From: an uncultured Desulfobacter sp.
GTDB taxonomy: Bacteria > Desulfobacterota > Desulfobacteria > Desulfobacterales > Desulfobacteraceae
Direction: 5' to 3'
Assembly: GCF_963664415.1 (NCBI RefSeq)
Contig: NZ_OY761445.1
Coordinates: 2,320,501 to 2,384,500 of the forward strand
Length of the DNA: 64,000 nucleotides
Shown: positions 50,583-58,491 of the stretch, piece after piece
Layout: each line of letters begins with the position of its first letter
Numbering within the stretch: the stretch's first letter is position 1
Program-made: the position numbers and the translations under genes
The notes under the pieces: generated by a model
Databases searched by the model: none
What the model saw: the letters and a program-made list of their open reading frames with translations, nothing else
Told to the model about the DNA's origin: nothing

Positions 50583-51905
50583 TCATTTGGTATTACTCTG
50601 CTTAATACTTTCCAGTCTTTCATAAAGGGTCCGGGCTTTTTTCAGGTTGGACTGAACATCTTTATAACCTGGATCAACCTCTTCAACTTGCTCCCATTCG
50701 CTTATGGCCCGTTTAAGCTGCTCTTTGCCGAAATAATGGATGCCAAGATTGTAATGCTTCTCTTTATAGGTATCTTCACAGGTTTTAATGTAGGTACGAC
50801 ATTGATTACAAGCGTCGTCATTATTATACTGCATCGCCGATGAAAAGCTCTGCCTGGCGTCAAGATAGTGTTCTTTCTTAAATTGGATCAGTCCCTGCTG
50901 GAAATAGCTTTCAAACAGATTGGCATTAATCTGAGCGTTATCCGGATCTTCAGCTTGTGCTTTTTTAAAAAGCGGTATGGCCCGGCCATATTTTTTCTGT
51001 TGGAAAAGGGTCATGGCCTGATCATAGTCCGTAGGGGTTTTAACCTGCGGAACCGGTGTACTTTCTTCAACATCAGCAGGGGCAACCTCCGTCTCCTTCG
51101 GGGGTTCTGCAATTTCTGTGACATCAGAGGGTTCTGTGACATCAGGTTGTTCAGGTGCCTGGATGTTCTCCGGTACTTCAGGCTGGTCAGGTTCCTGGGG
51201 CAGCGCCTCCGGTTCTGCCGGAACCACAACTTCGGGTTTTGACGGAGCGGTTTGTTGCTCACGCTTTTCCTGCCGCTCTTTCATATATGCATTATATCTC
51301 GTTTGGAGATCTTCAACGGTCAATCCGCTCAGGACCGGAATTTTAAGTTGATCCCCGGCACGAACCCGGGTGACATCCGTCATATTGTTAAATTTTCCGA
51401 TAATGGGATAATATTTCAGATCTCCGTAATAGATTAAACTCAACTTTGAAACACTTTGCCCGTCAAGCAGTGTATGTAGAATATAGTCTTTTGAGTTCAG
51501 GGAGACACCGCCGGGACTTAATTTTTCTTTGGCCGGAGTATACTCCGGCCAGTTTTGAAGTGCACTTAAATATTGTCTTCTTGCCGCATCGTATCGCCCC
51601 TGTTCATCAAGGGCCAGACCTTTTTCATAGTGTTGCCGTGCTATTTCATACAGCGCAGCTTCCACCTTTTTTTTGTGTGCTAGGGCAGACGGATTATCCA
51701 CGTCAACCGTCAAGGCCAGCTCGTACTGCTCCAAGGCACTTTGAAGCCGGCCCTGACTTTCATATGACTCACCGGTCTGGATATACTTTTCGCTCAGGTT
51801 GGGTTCTTCGATTTTTTTTGGCGCCTGCTTGGATACGCAGCTTGCCACAAGACACAGTGACAGCAGTATTACAAATAGATTTTTTTTTGTTTTCATTGTA
51901 TTCAC
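50583..51905 (-). CDS. LysM/TPR lipoprotein of the T6SS cluster
   Basis: The reading frame starts at GTG 51905, overlapping the deacetylase stop (GTGA); an ATG three codons later (51896) is the alternative. The signal reads KNLFVILLSLCLVASC with lipobox Cys about residue 23. TPR-like repeats follow (YIQTGESYESQGRLQSAL, HYEKGLALDEQGRYDAA). A LysM-like domain lies at ~130-195 (LHTLLDGQSVSKLSLIYYGD, VRAGDQLKIPVL). A Pro/Glu/Val-rich linker (~210-285) leads to more TPRs (~295-435). Anchored in the outer membrane and able to hold peptidoglycan, it probably positions the T6SS or its deacetylase neighbour in the wall. That role is inferred. Confidence 0.75.
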   Translation of the reverse strand: MNTMKTKKNLFVILLSLCLVASCVSKQAPKKIEEPNLSEKYIQTGESYESQGRLQSALEQYELALTVDVDNPSALAHKKKVEAALYEIARQHYEKGLALDEQGRYDAARRQYLSALQNWPEYTPAKEKLSPGGVSLNSKDYILHTLLDGQSVSKLSLIYYGDLKYYPIIGKFNNMTDVTRVRAGDQLKIPVLSGLTVEDLQTRYNAYMKERQEKREQQTAPSKPEVVVPAEPEALPQEPDQPEVPENIQAPEQPDVTEPSDVTEIAEPPKETEVAPADVEESTPVPQVKTPTDYDQAMTLFQQKKYGRAIPLFKKAQAEDPDNAQINANLFESYFQQGLIQFKKEHYLDARQSFSSAMQYNNDDACNQCRTYIKTCEDTYKEKHYNLGIHYFGKEQLKRAISEWEQVEEVDPGYKDVQSNLKKARTLYERLESIKQSNTK

Positions 51906-52957
51906 TTTAAAGACAATCTCGTAAATGTATGTAATCTGGTTTTAAACGTCTTGATATCTTTTTTTAATATCATATCCCTTTTCAATGCAAGGGGATTTGA
52001 AAAAAACGGGTTGCTTCCCCGCTCCACGGAAACGGCCATTTCATAGCCGGCCTTTCGGGAAAGCGCCATCACATATTTATTAAAGCGCCCATAAGGAAAG
52101 GAAAAAATAGTGGTGTTCTGGTTCAATTTACGATCTAAGGTCTGCTTTGAAACGACAATCTCCGTGTAAAGCCTTTCTCTATATGCATCATTGGTTTCGT
52201 CTTCCAGTTTGCAACTTAAATCACTATGGGAGGTCGAATGGGACCCAATATAAAACCCATTGGCTCTGAGCAGACGAAGATCCTGCCATGTCAGGGCCTT
52301 ACCAGACACCCCGATATAGTCCGTATAAACAAAAAAAACAGCGGAGAACCCAAATTCCAAAAGTATGGGGGCGGCTGTTTTTAATCCTGATTTAAACCCA
52401 TCGTCAATGGTTATCATGACCGCTTTTTTAGGAATTTGCCGCCGATATTTTAAAAAATCCAGGAGCATATCAGGAGAAATTGTCCTAAAACCATTATCCT
52501 TAAGAAAAGTCAGATGCTCTCTAAAAATATCGGGAGATGTATTTAAGGGTGATGGATTATTCGGGAGAAATTTGTGGTAACACAGAATGGGAACCGTCTG
52601 GTATCCGTTGACAAACACACCGCCTTTATTTTTTTCTTTCAGGGGGATCGTAATAAAATCGTCGTTGCCTGGACTGTCCGGATTATGGGCATCCTCTATG
52701 CGCCAAATATCCCGTTCACTGCCATAATACTGCCTGGCCAAATTTTCTATAGCAACACCCCGGTCTCTGGGATATAATACATATGTTTTTGATTGGTACA
52801 CCAAAGGGGCTGAATCTTGAACAGGTTGGGGGGCTACCCCGCAAGATGACAAAAATATTAGACCCATAAGAACTGATAAAACGAATATAAGACCATTTAT
52901 CTTTAAGTGTATCAAAATCGCCCCTGTTTTTACAAAATGAATACGATTTTTCGTCAT
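51902..52957 (-). CDS. Polysaccharide (peptidoglycan) deacetylase lipoprotein of the T6SS cluster
   Basis: The 351-residue protein has a lipoprotein signal (LMGLIFLSSC, Cys about residue 39). A LysM-like stretch follows at ~57-105 (VLYPRDRGVAIENLARQYYG). The NodB-type deacetylase domain (~120-330) has YHKF, ITIDDGF with the metal Asp pair, SHSTSHSDL for the two metal His residues, and FSFPYGRFN. These are the standard CE4 motifs. Its target is presumably N-acetylated wall sugar. It heads the long minus-strand T6SS operon and overlaps the LysM/TPR lipoprotein gene. A wall-remodelling role during T6SS assembly is inferred. Confidence 0.85.
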   Translation of the reverse strand: MTKNRIHFVKTGAILIHLKINGLIFVLSVLMGLIFLSSCGVAPQPVQDSAPLVYQSKTYVLYPRDRGVAIENLARQYYGSERDIWRIEDAHNPDSPGNDDFITIPLKEKNKGGVFVNGYQTVPILCYHKFLPNNPSPLNTSPDIFREHLTFLKDNGFRTISPDMLLDFLKYRRQIPKKAVMITIDDGFKSGLKTAAPILLEFGFSAVFFVYTDYIGVSGKALTWQDLRLLRANGFYIGSHSTSHSDLSCKLEDETNDAYRERLYTEIVVSKQTLDRKLNQNTTIFSFPYGRFNKYVMALSRKAGYEMAVSVERGSNPFFSNPLALKRDMILKKDIKTFKTRLHTFTRLSLK

Positions 52958-53206
52958 CTATTATTACCCTAATTTTAACGCGTGTTCAAATCAATTAAAA
53001 AATTTGTAGTCATATAAAACATATTAGGATCAATATAGGCGTTCTTAAGTAATTTCGTAACTTGACAGTCCTTCTTTTTTTATTGTAGTAGTTCAGCTAA
53101 AGTATTGCTTACGCAAACAATGTGATTTTCTGGAAGAGATAATATTTTCCCAAGCTTTTTATTCTAAAAAATTCAATTTCCGGAAAATAATCAAAGAAAG
53201 GGGTCT
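52958..53206. promoter_or_regulatory. Divergent intergenic region, T6SS operon versus sensor-kinase operon
   Basis: This 249-bp AT-rich gap separates the start of the structural T6SS operon (minus) from the sensor/kinase genes (plus), so it must contain promoters for both directions. TTGACA at 53062 has no good -10 at 16-18 bp. A GAAAGGGG ribosome site precedes ATG 53207. I see no sigma-54 GG-N10-GC signature on either strand. Confidence 0.5.
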
Positions 53207-54052
53207 ATGGAAACATACAAAAAAAATAGGTTTACCCTTAAAAAATTCTTAATCAGCATATCCATCTGGTTTTTTGTCTGCCTGCTCATGAATCTTATCG
53301 GACATGCCGTGGAACATCACAACAATAATAAACTTGTAAAATCCGGCATTGCCATATCCAAAGACATTACCAGCCAATCCGGACTGCCTTTGCTTGAAAG
53401 AAAATTTGACCATTTAAGTGATCTTATTGAACAGACAACCCAAAAGCCGGGTGTTGTTTTTGCCTCTATTATAGACCACAAAAACAAAATCATTGCATAT
53501 TCCGACCAGAACCAATTTTTTACGTTAAACAAAAAACATGCACGACAGGAAGGTGGTATTAAATACTGGCGCGTAATAAGCCTTGAGACCCATAATGTTA
53601 TGAATTTTCTAACCCCCATCACCTTTTCGGACACAAGAGTTGGCGAGGTATTCATCTCCCTTGCCACACAAAATTTTGACCAGTTTTACGGAATTGTTAC
53701 GCTTTTGGCGGTATTAAGCTTTCTGTGCATTATTTTGTTGTTTGGGACGTCCAATTACAAAAATATATTGGTATGGATTCGAAAAAAAGAGATGGCAACG
53801 GCCACCACTCCCGACAAAGCCGATGATGCGCCCCTGTTTACCTGTCCCCTTTGCTGTACACCAACTCATTTTTCAAACCAGACCTGTGATGACGCCCCCA
53901 TCGAATCGACCCCTGTTCTTACCCGCTATGGCGCGCCTGAAAAAAGCATTATATTATACGATCTGGATAAATTTGAAGAGTTAGACTGGATTAAACAACG
54001 CATCCTTGCCAAATGTGCTAAAATAATTTCTGTGATTTCTGATCAACATTGA
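53207..54052 (+). CDS. Membrane sensor related to the adjacent kinase's sensor domain, kinase-less
   Basis: The 281-residue protein has two transmembrane helices (~13-33 and ~165-187) flanking a ~130-residue periplasmic domain. Its core (VFASIIDHKNKIIAYSDQN) matches the same place in the kinase at 54165-55778 (IFTAILDHDDKIIAHSDPN), so the two sensor domains are paralogous (single-Cache/PAS-like). The cytoplasmic tail (~190-281) has no kinase motif but carries a Cys cluster, CPLCC with a further Cys at ~225 (FSNQTCDD), which could bind zinc. It may be a receptor or inhibitor subunit that pairs with the kinase, in the way TagQRST sits upstream of PpkA. That is inference. Confidence 0.65.
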   Translation: METYKKNRFTLKKFLISISIWFFVCLLMNLIGHAVEHHNNNKLVKSGIAISKDITSQSGLPLLERKFDHLSDLIEQTTQKPGVVFASIIDHKNKIIAYSDQNQFFTLNKKHARQEGGIKYWRVISLETHNVMNFLTPITFSDTRVGEVFISLATQNFDQFYGIVTLLAVLSFLCIILLFGTSNYKNILVWIRKKEMATATTPDKADDAPLFTCPLCCTPTHFSNQTCDDAPIESTPVLTRYGAPEKSIILYDLDKFEELDWIKQRILAKCAKIISVISDQH

Positions 54053-54164
54053 CAACCCTAAACGGCCCGGGTTTTTATATCAATGGGACGTCTATTAAAA
54101 GGAAAGAATCTGTTCTATAACTCGACTCTTTTGCATAACAAGATGTAATAACCGGAGAATCCAT

Positions 54165-55778
54165 ATGCAGTCCAACACAAACAAAAAAGCGACATCCGGC
54201 AGCCTATCATTAGAGCTTGAATCAAGCGTTCATTCAAGTCTAATGAGAGCTGCCAGGGGAAATCAATTCTTAAACCGTAACCGCTCCCCCCTAATTATAT
54301 ATGCCGTTATTTTTTTCGGTATTGCTATCTTATGTCATGTCTTGTTCAAAAACGCCCAAAATGAAAGCCGCCGGGAATTTTATGATTCAGGGGCACTGTC
54401 TGCAGAAACAATTGCTGAAAAAGTGACGGCTCCGTTACTGGAGAAAGATGTGCTTACCCTGAATGTGGCTGTGGGGGAACTGGAAAAAAAGTATCATCCG
54501 ATTTTTACGGCTATCCTTGACCATGACGATAAAATCATTGCCCACAGCGACCCGAATGAAATCGGCAAGGCATATACGGCACCTGCAAATAAAATAGAAA
54601 TCCGTATAGACAAAACCGTAACCATTGAACGCATGACCATAAAAGACAAAAGCCTTATCTGTTTTTCTAGAGTACTTGTCTTTTCAAATGTACCCATCGG
54701 AGAGATACATTTTGGTCTTGATGCAGCCCCCCTGGATCAAGAAATTGCCGGATATGGGCGGCGTATATTCATTATCTGGGGGGTATGTGCCGTCTGTTTT
54801 ATTGCGGCGATTTTTCTTACGGATATATACCTTAAAAACAAGCAGCAAAAAATCCTTGAAGAAATTGAGAAAACGCGGAAAGTCGGACCGTATGTGCTCA
54901 CCAAAAAAATTGCCCAAGGCGGTATGGCCGAGCTTTATCTTGCTGAGTATATGAGAGAGGACGGATTCAGGCGGACCGTAGCCGTAAAGAAAATTTTACC
55001 CCATTTGATAGAAAACCAGGATTTTGTAGATATGTTCATCCGGGAGGCCCGGTTAGCCGCAATTCTCCAGCATCCCAATATCGTCCAGATCTATGATTTG
55101 ATTAAACTGCACAACGCCCATTTCATGGCCATGGAATATGTCCCCGGAAAAAATCTTGCCGAAGTACTCGCCCATGAAAAAAAAGGACTGGCAGTGGGCA
55201 TGGCCACATTCATCATTCAAAAAATCAGTCTTGGGCTCTATTATTCGCACACAAGAACCAGTGATGATACCGGAGAACCTTTAAATATTGTCCATAGAGA
55301 TGTCAGTACCCAAAACATGCTGATCTCATTTAAAGGGGAAGTCAAAATAAGTGATTTCGGTATTTCCAAAGCCCGGTCTGAGCCCAGCCTCACCCGGGCA
55401 GGTGTGATAAAAGGAAAATTATCGTATCTTGCACCTGAACAGGCCTTGGGAAAAGGCGCAGACCATCAGTCCGACCTTTATGCGCTTGGAATTATTTTTT
55501 ACGAAATTTTGTCAGGAAAACGCCTGTACAAATTCGAAAATGAACTTGAGGCATTGAGTACGCTGCCTACAATGGTTGTTCCCCCCATTAACACGATTCG
55601 AACAGACATTCCCGATGAACTCAACCAAATAGTCATGAAATGCCTGGAAAAAGATCCCAAAAACCGGTACGACTCCGGCAAAATGATTTACGATGACCTG
55701 GCACAATTCAGAAAAAATCAAAACATTTCGTTTGATGAAACCAACCTGATTGATTTCATGGCAAAGAGATTTAAATAA
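54165..55778 (+). CDS. ppkA: Membrane Ser/Thr protein kinase of the T6SS (PpkA-like)
   Basis: The 537-residue protein has a transmembrane helix at ~43-62, a periplasmic sensor at ~65-198, and a second helix at ~201-222. The cytoplasmic Hanks-type kinase domain spans ~241-530: glycine loop IAQGGMAELYLA, catalytic Lys in VAVKK (~275), HRDVSTQN (377-384), DFG (397-399), APEQ and D-x-YALGIIFYE. All catalytic residues are present. Unlike Pseudomonas PpkA the sensor precedes the kinase domain. The phosphatase gene follows after one base, and the FHA protein and TagF are in the facing operon, so control of T6SS firing by threonine phosphorylation is likely. Confidence 0.9.
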   Translation: MQSNTNKKATSGSLSLELESSVHSSLMRAARGNQFLNRNRSPLIIYAVIFFGIAILCHVLFKNAQNESRREFYDSGALSAETIAEKVTAPLLEKDVLTLNVAVGELEKKYHPIFTAILDHDDKIIAHSDPNEIGKAYTAPANKIEIRIDKTVTIERMTIKDKSLICFSRVLVFSNVPIGEIHFGLDAAPLDQEIAGYGRRIFIIWGVCAVCFIAAIFLTDIYLKNKQQKILEEIEKTRKVGPYVLTKKIAQGGMAELYLAEYMREDGFRRTVAVKKILPHLIENQDFVDMFIREARLAAILQHPNIVQIYDLIKLHNAHFMAMEYVPGKNLAEVLAHEKKGLAVGMATFIIQKISLGLYYSHTRTSDDTGEPLNIVHRDVSTQNMLISFKGEVKISDFGISKARSEPSLTRAGVIKGKLSYLAPEQALGKGADHQSDLYALGIIFYEILSGKRLYKFENELEALSTLPTMVVPPINTIRTDIPDELNQIVMKCLEKDPKNRYDSGKMIYDDLAQFRKNQNISFDETNLIDFMAKRFK

Positions 55779-55779
55779 A

Positions 55780-56505
55780 ATGGCAAATTATATTTTTGTT
55801 GGAAAAACCGACCAAGGCCTGAAACGTAAAAATAATGAGGATGCTGTTCTGGTCAATGAACACAACGGTTTCTGCCTTGTGGCTGACGGTATAGGCGGCG
55901 CTATGGGGGGAGACGTGGCCAGCCGCATATTTGCGGATACGGCACAAGACGTATTTGCCAAGGCTGACAGCCTGAATGAATCCACCTATACCACCATCCA
56001 GCGGGTATTTTTAAATGCCAATGAATACATTTTAAATTATGCCGGCAACCATCCCGATTGTGAAGGCATGGGGTGTACCGCTGAATTGTTTGCCATCGAA
56101 GATGGGCGATATGTGCTTGGCCATATTGGCGACAGCCGCACATACAGAATGAGAAATAATGAATTAAAACAACTGACAAAAGACCACTCCCTGGTCCAGG
56201 AGCAGCTTGACCAGGGACTGATCAAACCTGAAGATGTCAGTACCCATGCCTTAAAGAATGTAATCTTAAGGGCTGTTGGCATAAAAAAAAATCCGGCGGT
56301 GGATATAATACGGGGCAACCTGTTTAGCGGTGATATTTTTCTGCTCTGCTCCGACGGTCTGACCGATCTTGTGGACCAGGAAATATTAAAACAATATATT
56401 CTTTCTCCCCTGCCCTTTGAACAAAAAGCCGAGGCACTGATTCAGGAGGCAAATAACAGAGGCGGCAAAGATAATATATCCGTTGTTCTGGTGCAAATCA
56501 GATAG
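55780..56505 (+). CDS. pppA: PP2C-family protein phosphatase of the T6SS (PppA-like)
   Basis: I start at ATG 55780 (MANYIFVGKTDQG), one base after the kinase stop, giving 241 residues. PP2C/SpoIIE-type motifs are all visible: GLKRKNNEDA near residue 15, VADGIGGAMGGDVAS near 36, GCTAEL near 100, HIGDSRTYR near 119, LLCSDGLTDLV near 196, and GGKDNISVVLV at the end. The metal-binding Asp residues are intact. It would reverse the kinase's phosphorylation of the FHA protein and return the T6SS to rest. Confidence 0.93.
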   Translation: MANYIFVGKTDQGLKRKNNEDAVLVNEHNGFCLVADGIGGAMGGDVASRIFADTAQDVFAKADSLNESTYTTIQRVFLNANEYILNYAGNHPDCEGMGCTAELFAIEDGRYVLGHIGDSRTYRMRNNELKQLTKDHSLVQEQLDQGLIKPEDVSTHALKNVILRAVGIKKNPAVDIIRGNLFSGDIFLLCSDGLTDLVDQEILKQYILSPLPFEQKAEALIQEANNRGGKDNISVVLVQIR

Positions 56506-56586
56506 AACCCGAGCGTAAACGGTAAATTTTGCCGATTATAAGGCGGGCGTAAATTTCCAGGTTTTCGTTCAGACACTGTTTAAACC

Positions 56587-58281
56587 TTACACAAATCCCT
56601 TTTCACTAATCAGCAATAAAATCTGCTGGACCGCCTCATCCGGGGTCAGATTGGAAGTGTCAATGGACAATTCCGGGTTTAAAGGTTCTTCATAAGGGTC
56701 ATCCACCCCGGTGAAGCCTTTGAGCAGCCCGGCTTTAGCTTTGGCATACATGCCTTTGCGGTCCCTTTTTTCACACACGCTGATAGGGGTGGCCACATGG
56801 ATTTCAAAAAATCCGCCATGGGCTTCAATGGATGTACGGATTTTTGACCTTGTCCGCTCGTAGGGAGCAATAGGAGCACAAATGGCAACACCCCGGTTCT
56901 TGGTGATCTCGGATGCCACAAACCCGATGCGCCGGACATTGATATCACGGTGCTCTTTAGAAAAATTAAGCTCTGAAGAGAGATTGCGCCGGACAATGTC
57001 GCCGTCCAAAAGGGTTACGGGCCGGGTACCCATTTCCATAAATTTTGAATACAGCACATTGGCAATGGTTGATTTTCCGGCCCCTGAAAGCCCTGTGAGG
57101 AAAACCGTAAACCCTTGACTGGCAGGTGACGGATAGGATTGGCGCAATTCTTTGATCACCTCCGGGAAACTTGCCCATTCGGGTATATGCTTACCCTTTC
57201 TGACCCGGTCTCGGATATCGTCGTTGGTAAAAGAGAGCGTTTCCTGGCCTTCCTTGACCTCGCTGGCCAGCTTAAACTCATCTTCAAAGGGCAGATAGAC
57301 CATCTCTTCAAAAAATACCGGTTCAATACCGATATCTTTGCCGGCCTCCTGTGCCAGTTCCCTAACCTGGGGAGTATCGTAGAAGGGGTTGCCGCAACTG
57401 TCCTTTCCCGGGGTTGCATGATTATGCCCGATGACAAAGTGAGTACACCCGAAATTTTTTCCGATAATCATGTGAAGCACTGCATCCCTGGGACCTGCCA
57501 TCCGTGTGGATAGCGGCAGCAGATTAAGCATATATGTGTCCGGGGGATAATGGGCTGCCACTTTTTGATAACAGCGCATCCGGGTATAATGATCAAAATC
57601 TCCGGGTCTGGGGATACCTGCGATGGGCAACATCAACAGATTTGCCTTTGCCTTTTTCATGGCCTGGATGGTCAACTCGAACTGGGGACGGTGAATGGGC
57701 TGCCGGGTCTGGAACCCCACAACCCGTTTCCAACCCAGCTTGGAAAACTGTTGCTGCACCTCCAAAGGCGTGTTGCGGATCTGTTTAAAATCAGAATGAA
57801 TCGGCAGATTCAACGCTTCAATACTGCCGCCGACATAGTATCTGTTTTCCCCTCCCTGAAGCCGGGCCACCTCATCATGGGTCATGTCTGTGGTGCCGTA
57901 AACAGCCATGGCCTCTTTTTCCCGATCCGCCTGCCAAATATCCTCAATAGCCATGATACCTAAGGGGAACCCTTCAGGGTCTCGAAGAACGACAGACTGG
58001 CCGACCTCAAACCGGTCTGAAAGATCCCGGGAAACATCAAGACAGATGGGTACAGGCCAGATTTCACCCGACGGCAGGCGCATACGGTCCAGAACACTTT
58101 CATAGGCCTCCTGGGTCATAAATCCTTTCAGCGGACTGAACACACCTGTGGTTAACAGTTCAAAATCACAAATCTGGCGCAGATTCAATGTGATATCCGG
58201 CAAGGATGATAATAATTGTTTAAGTGCTGTATGGCGTTCCTGATCCACCAGGAGATTGACAAGAGAGGTGTCTTGGGACAT
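56587..58281 (-). CDS. Sulfate adenylyltransferase / APS kinase fusion with altered SAT motifs
   Basis: The 564-residue protein fuses an ATP sulfurylase domain (~1-385) to an APS kinase domain (~388-560). The kinase part looks fully active: P-loop GLSGAGKST (397-405), LLDGDIVRRNLS, CAPIAPYERTR, KGMYAKAKAG and FTGVDDPYEEP. The SAT part keeps SPLKGFM and QTRxPxHR, but the canonical HxxH signature reads HRPQ (197-200) and the GRDHA motif reads GHNHA (285-289). Both changes touch residues that bind ATP and sulfate in characterised enzymes, so SAT activity may be changed or lost. Such fusions normally make PAPS for sulfation or assimilation rather than dissimilatory sulfate reduction. It is convergent with pppA. 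Confidence 0.85.
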   Translation of the reverse strand: MSQDTSLVNLLVDQERHTALKQLLSSLPDITLNLRQICDFELLTTGVFSPLKGFMTQEAYESVLDRMRLPSGEIWPVPICLDVSRDLSDRFEVGQSVVLRDPEGFPLGIMAIEDIWQADREKEAMAVYGTTDMTHDEVARLQGGENRYYVGGSIEALNLPIHSDFKQIRNTPLEVQQQFSKLGWKRVVGFQTRQPIHRPQFELTIQAMKKAKANLLMLPIAGIPRPGDFDHYTRMRCYQKVAAHYPPDTYMLNLLPLSTRMAGPRDAVLHMIIGKNFGCTHFVIGHNHATPGKDSCGNPFYDTPQVRELAQEAGKDIGIEPVFFEEMVYLPFEDEFKLASEVKEGQETLSFTNDDIRDRVRKGKHIPEWASFPEVIKELRQSYPSPASQGFTVFLTGLSGAGKSTIANVLYSKFMEMGTRPVTLLDGDIVRRNLSSELNFSKEHRDINVRRIGFVASEITKNRGVAICAPIAPYERTRSKIRTSIEAHGGFFEIHVATPISVCEKRDRKGMYAKAKAGLLKGFTGVDDPYEEPLNPELSIDTSNLTPDEAVQQILLLISEKGFV

Positions 58282-58433
58282 GTAAGTATCTATCCTTTAA
58301 ATAATAACCCGCTTCATTTTGTATGAAAAAAACCGAATCAACCTTCAGAATTTTTTATGATTGATTGCCCATCCTTGGCAAACTTGTCTACCTATAAGTC
58401 AAAACCAGTCAAACTGTCAAGATTACAAAAAAG

Positions 58434-58466
58434 AAGGCCGGTAAACCTGTCTGGTTTACCGGCCTT
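58434..58466 (-). terminator. Rho-independent terminator of acs
   Basis: AAGGCCGGTAAACC at 58434-58447 pairs perfectly with 58453-58466 (14-bp stem, 5-base loop). On the minus strand it is followed by CTTTTTTG. It lies 26 bp past the acs stop. Little T follows on the plus strand, so it mainly serves acs. Confidence 0.9.
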
Positions 58467-58491
58467 TCCAACAATCTGGTAAGAAATATTT

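Noticed and set aside
53062..53090. Sigma-70 promoter for the sensor/kinase operon
   Set aside because: TTGACA is present but no acceptable -10 lies 16-18 bp downstream.
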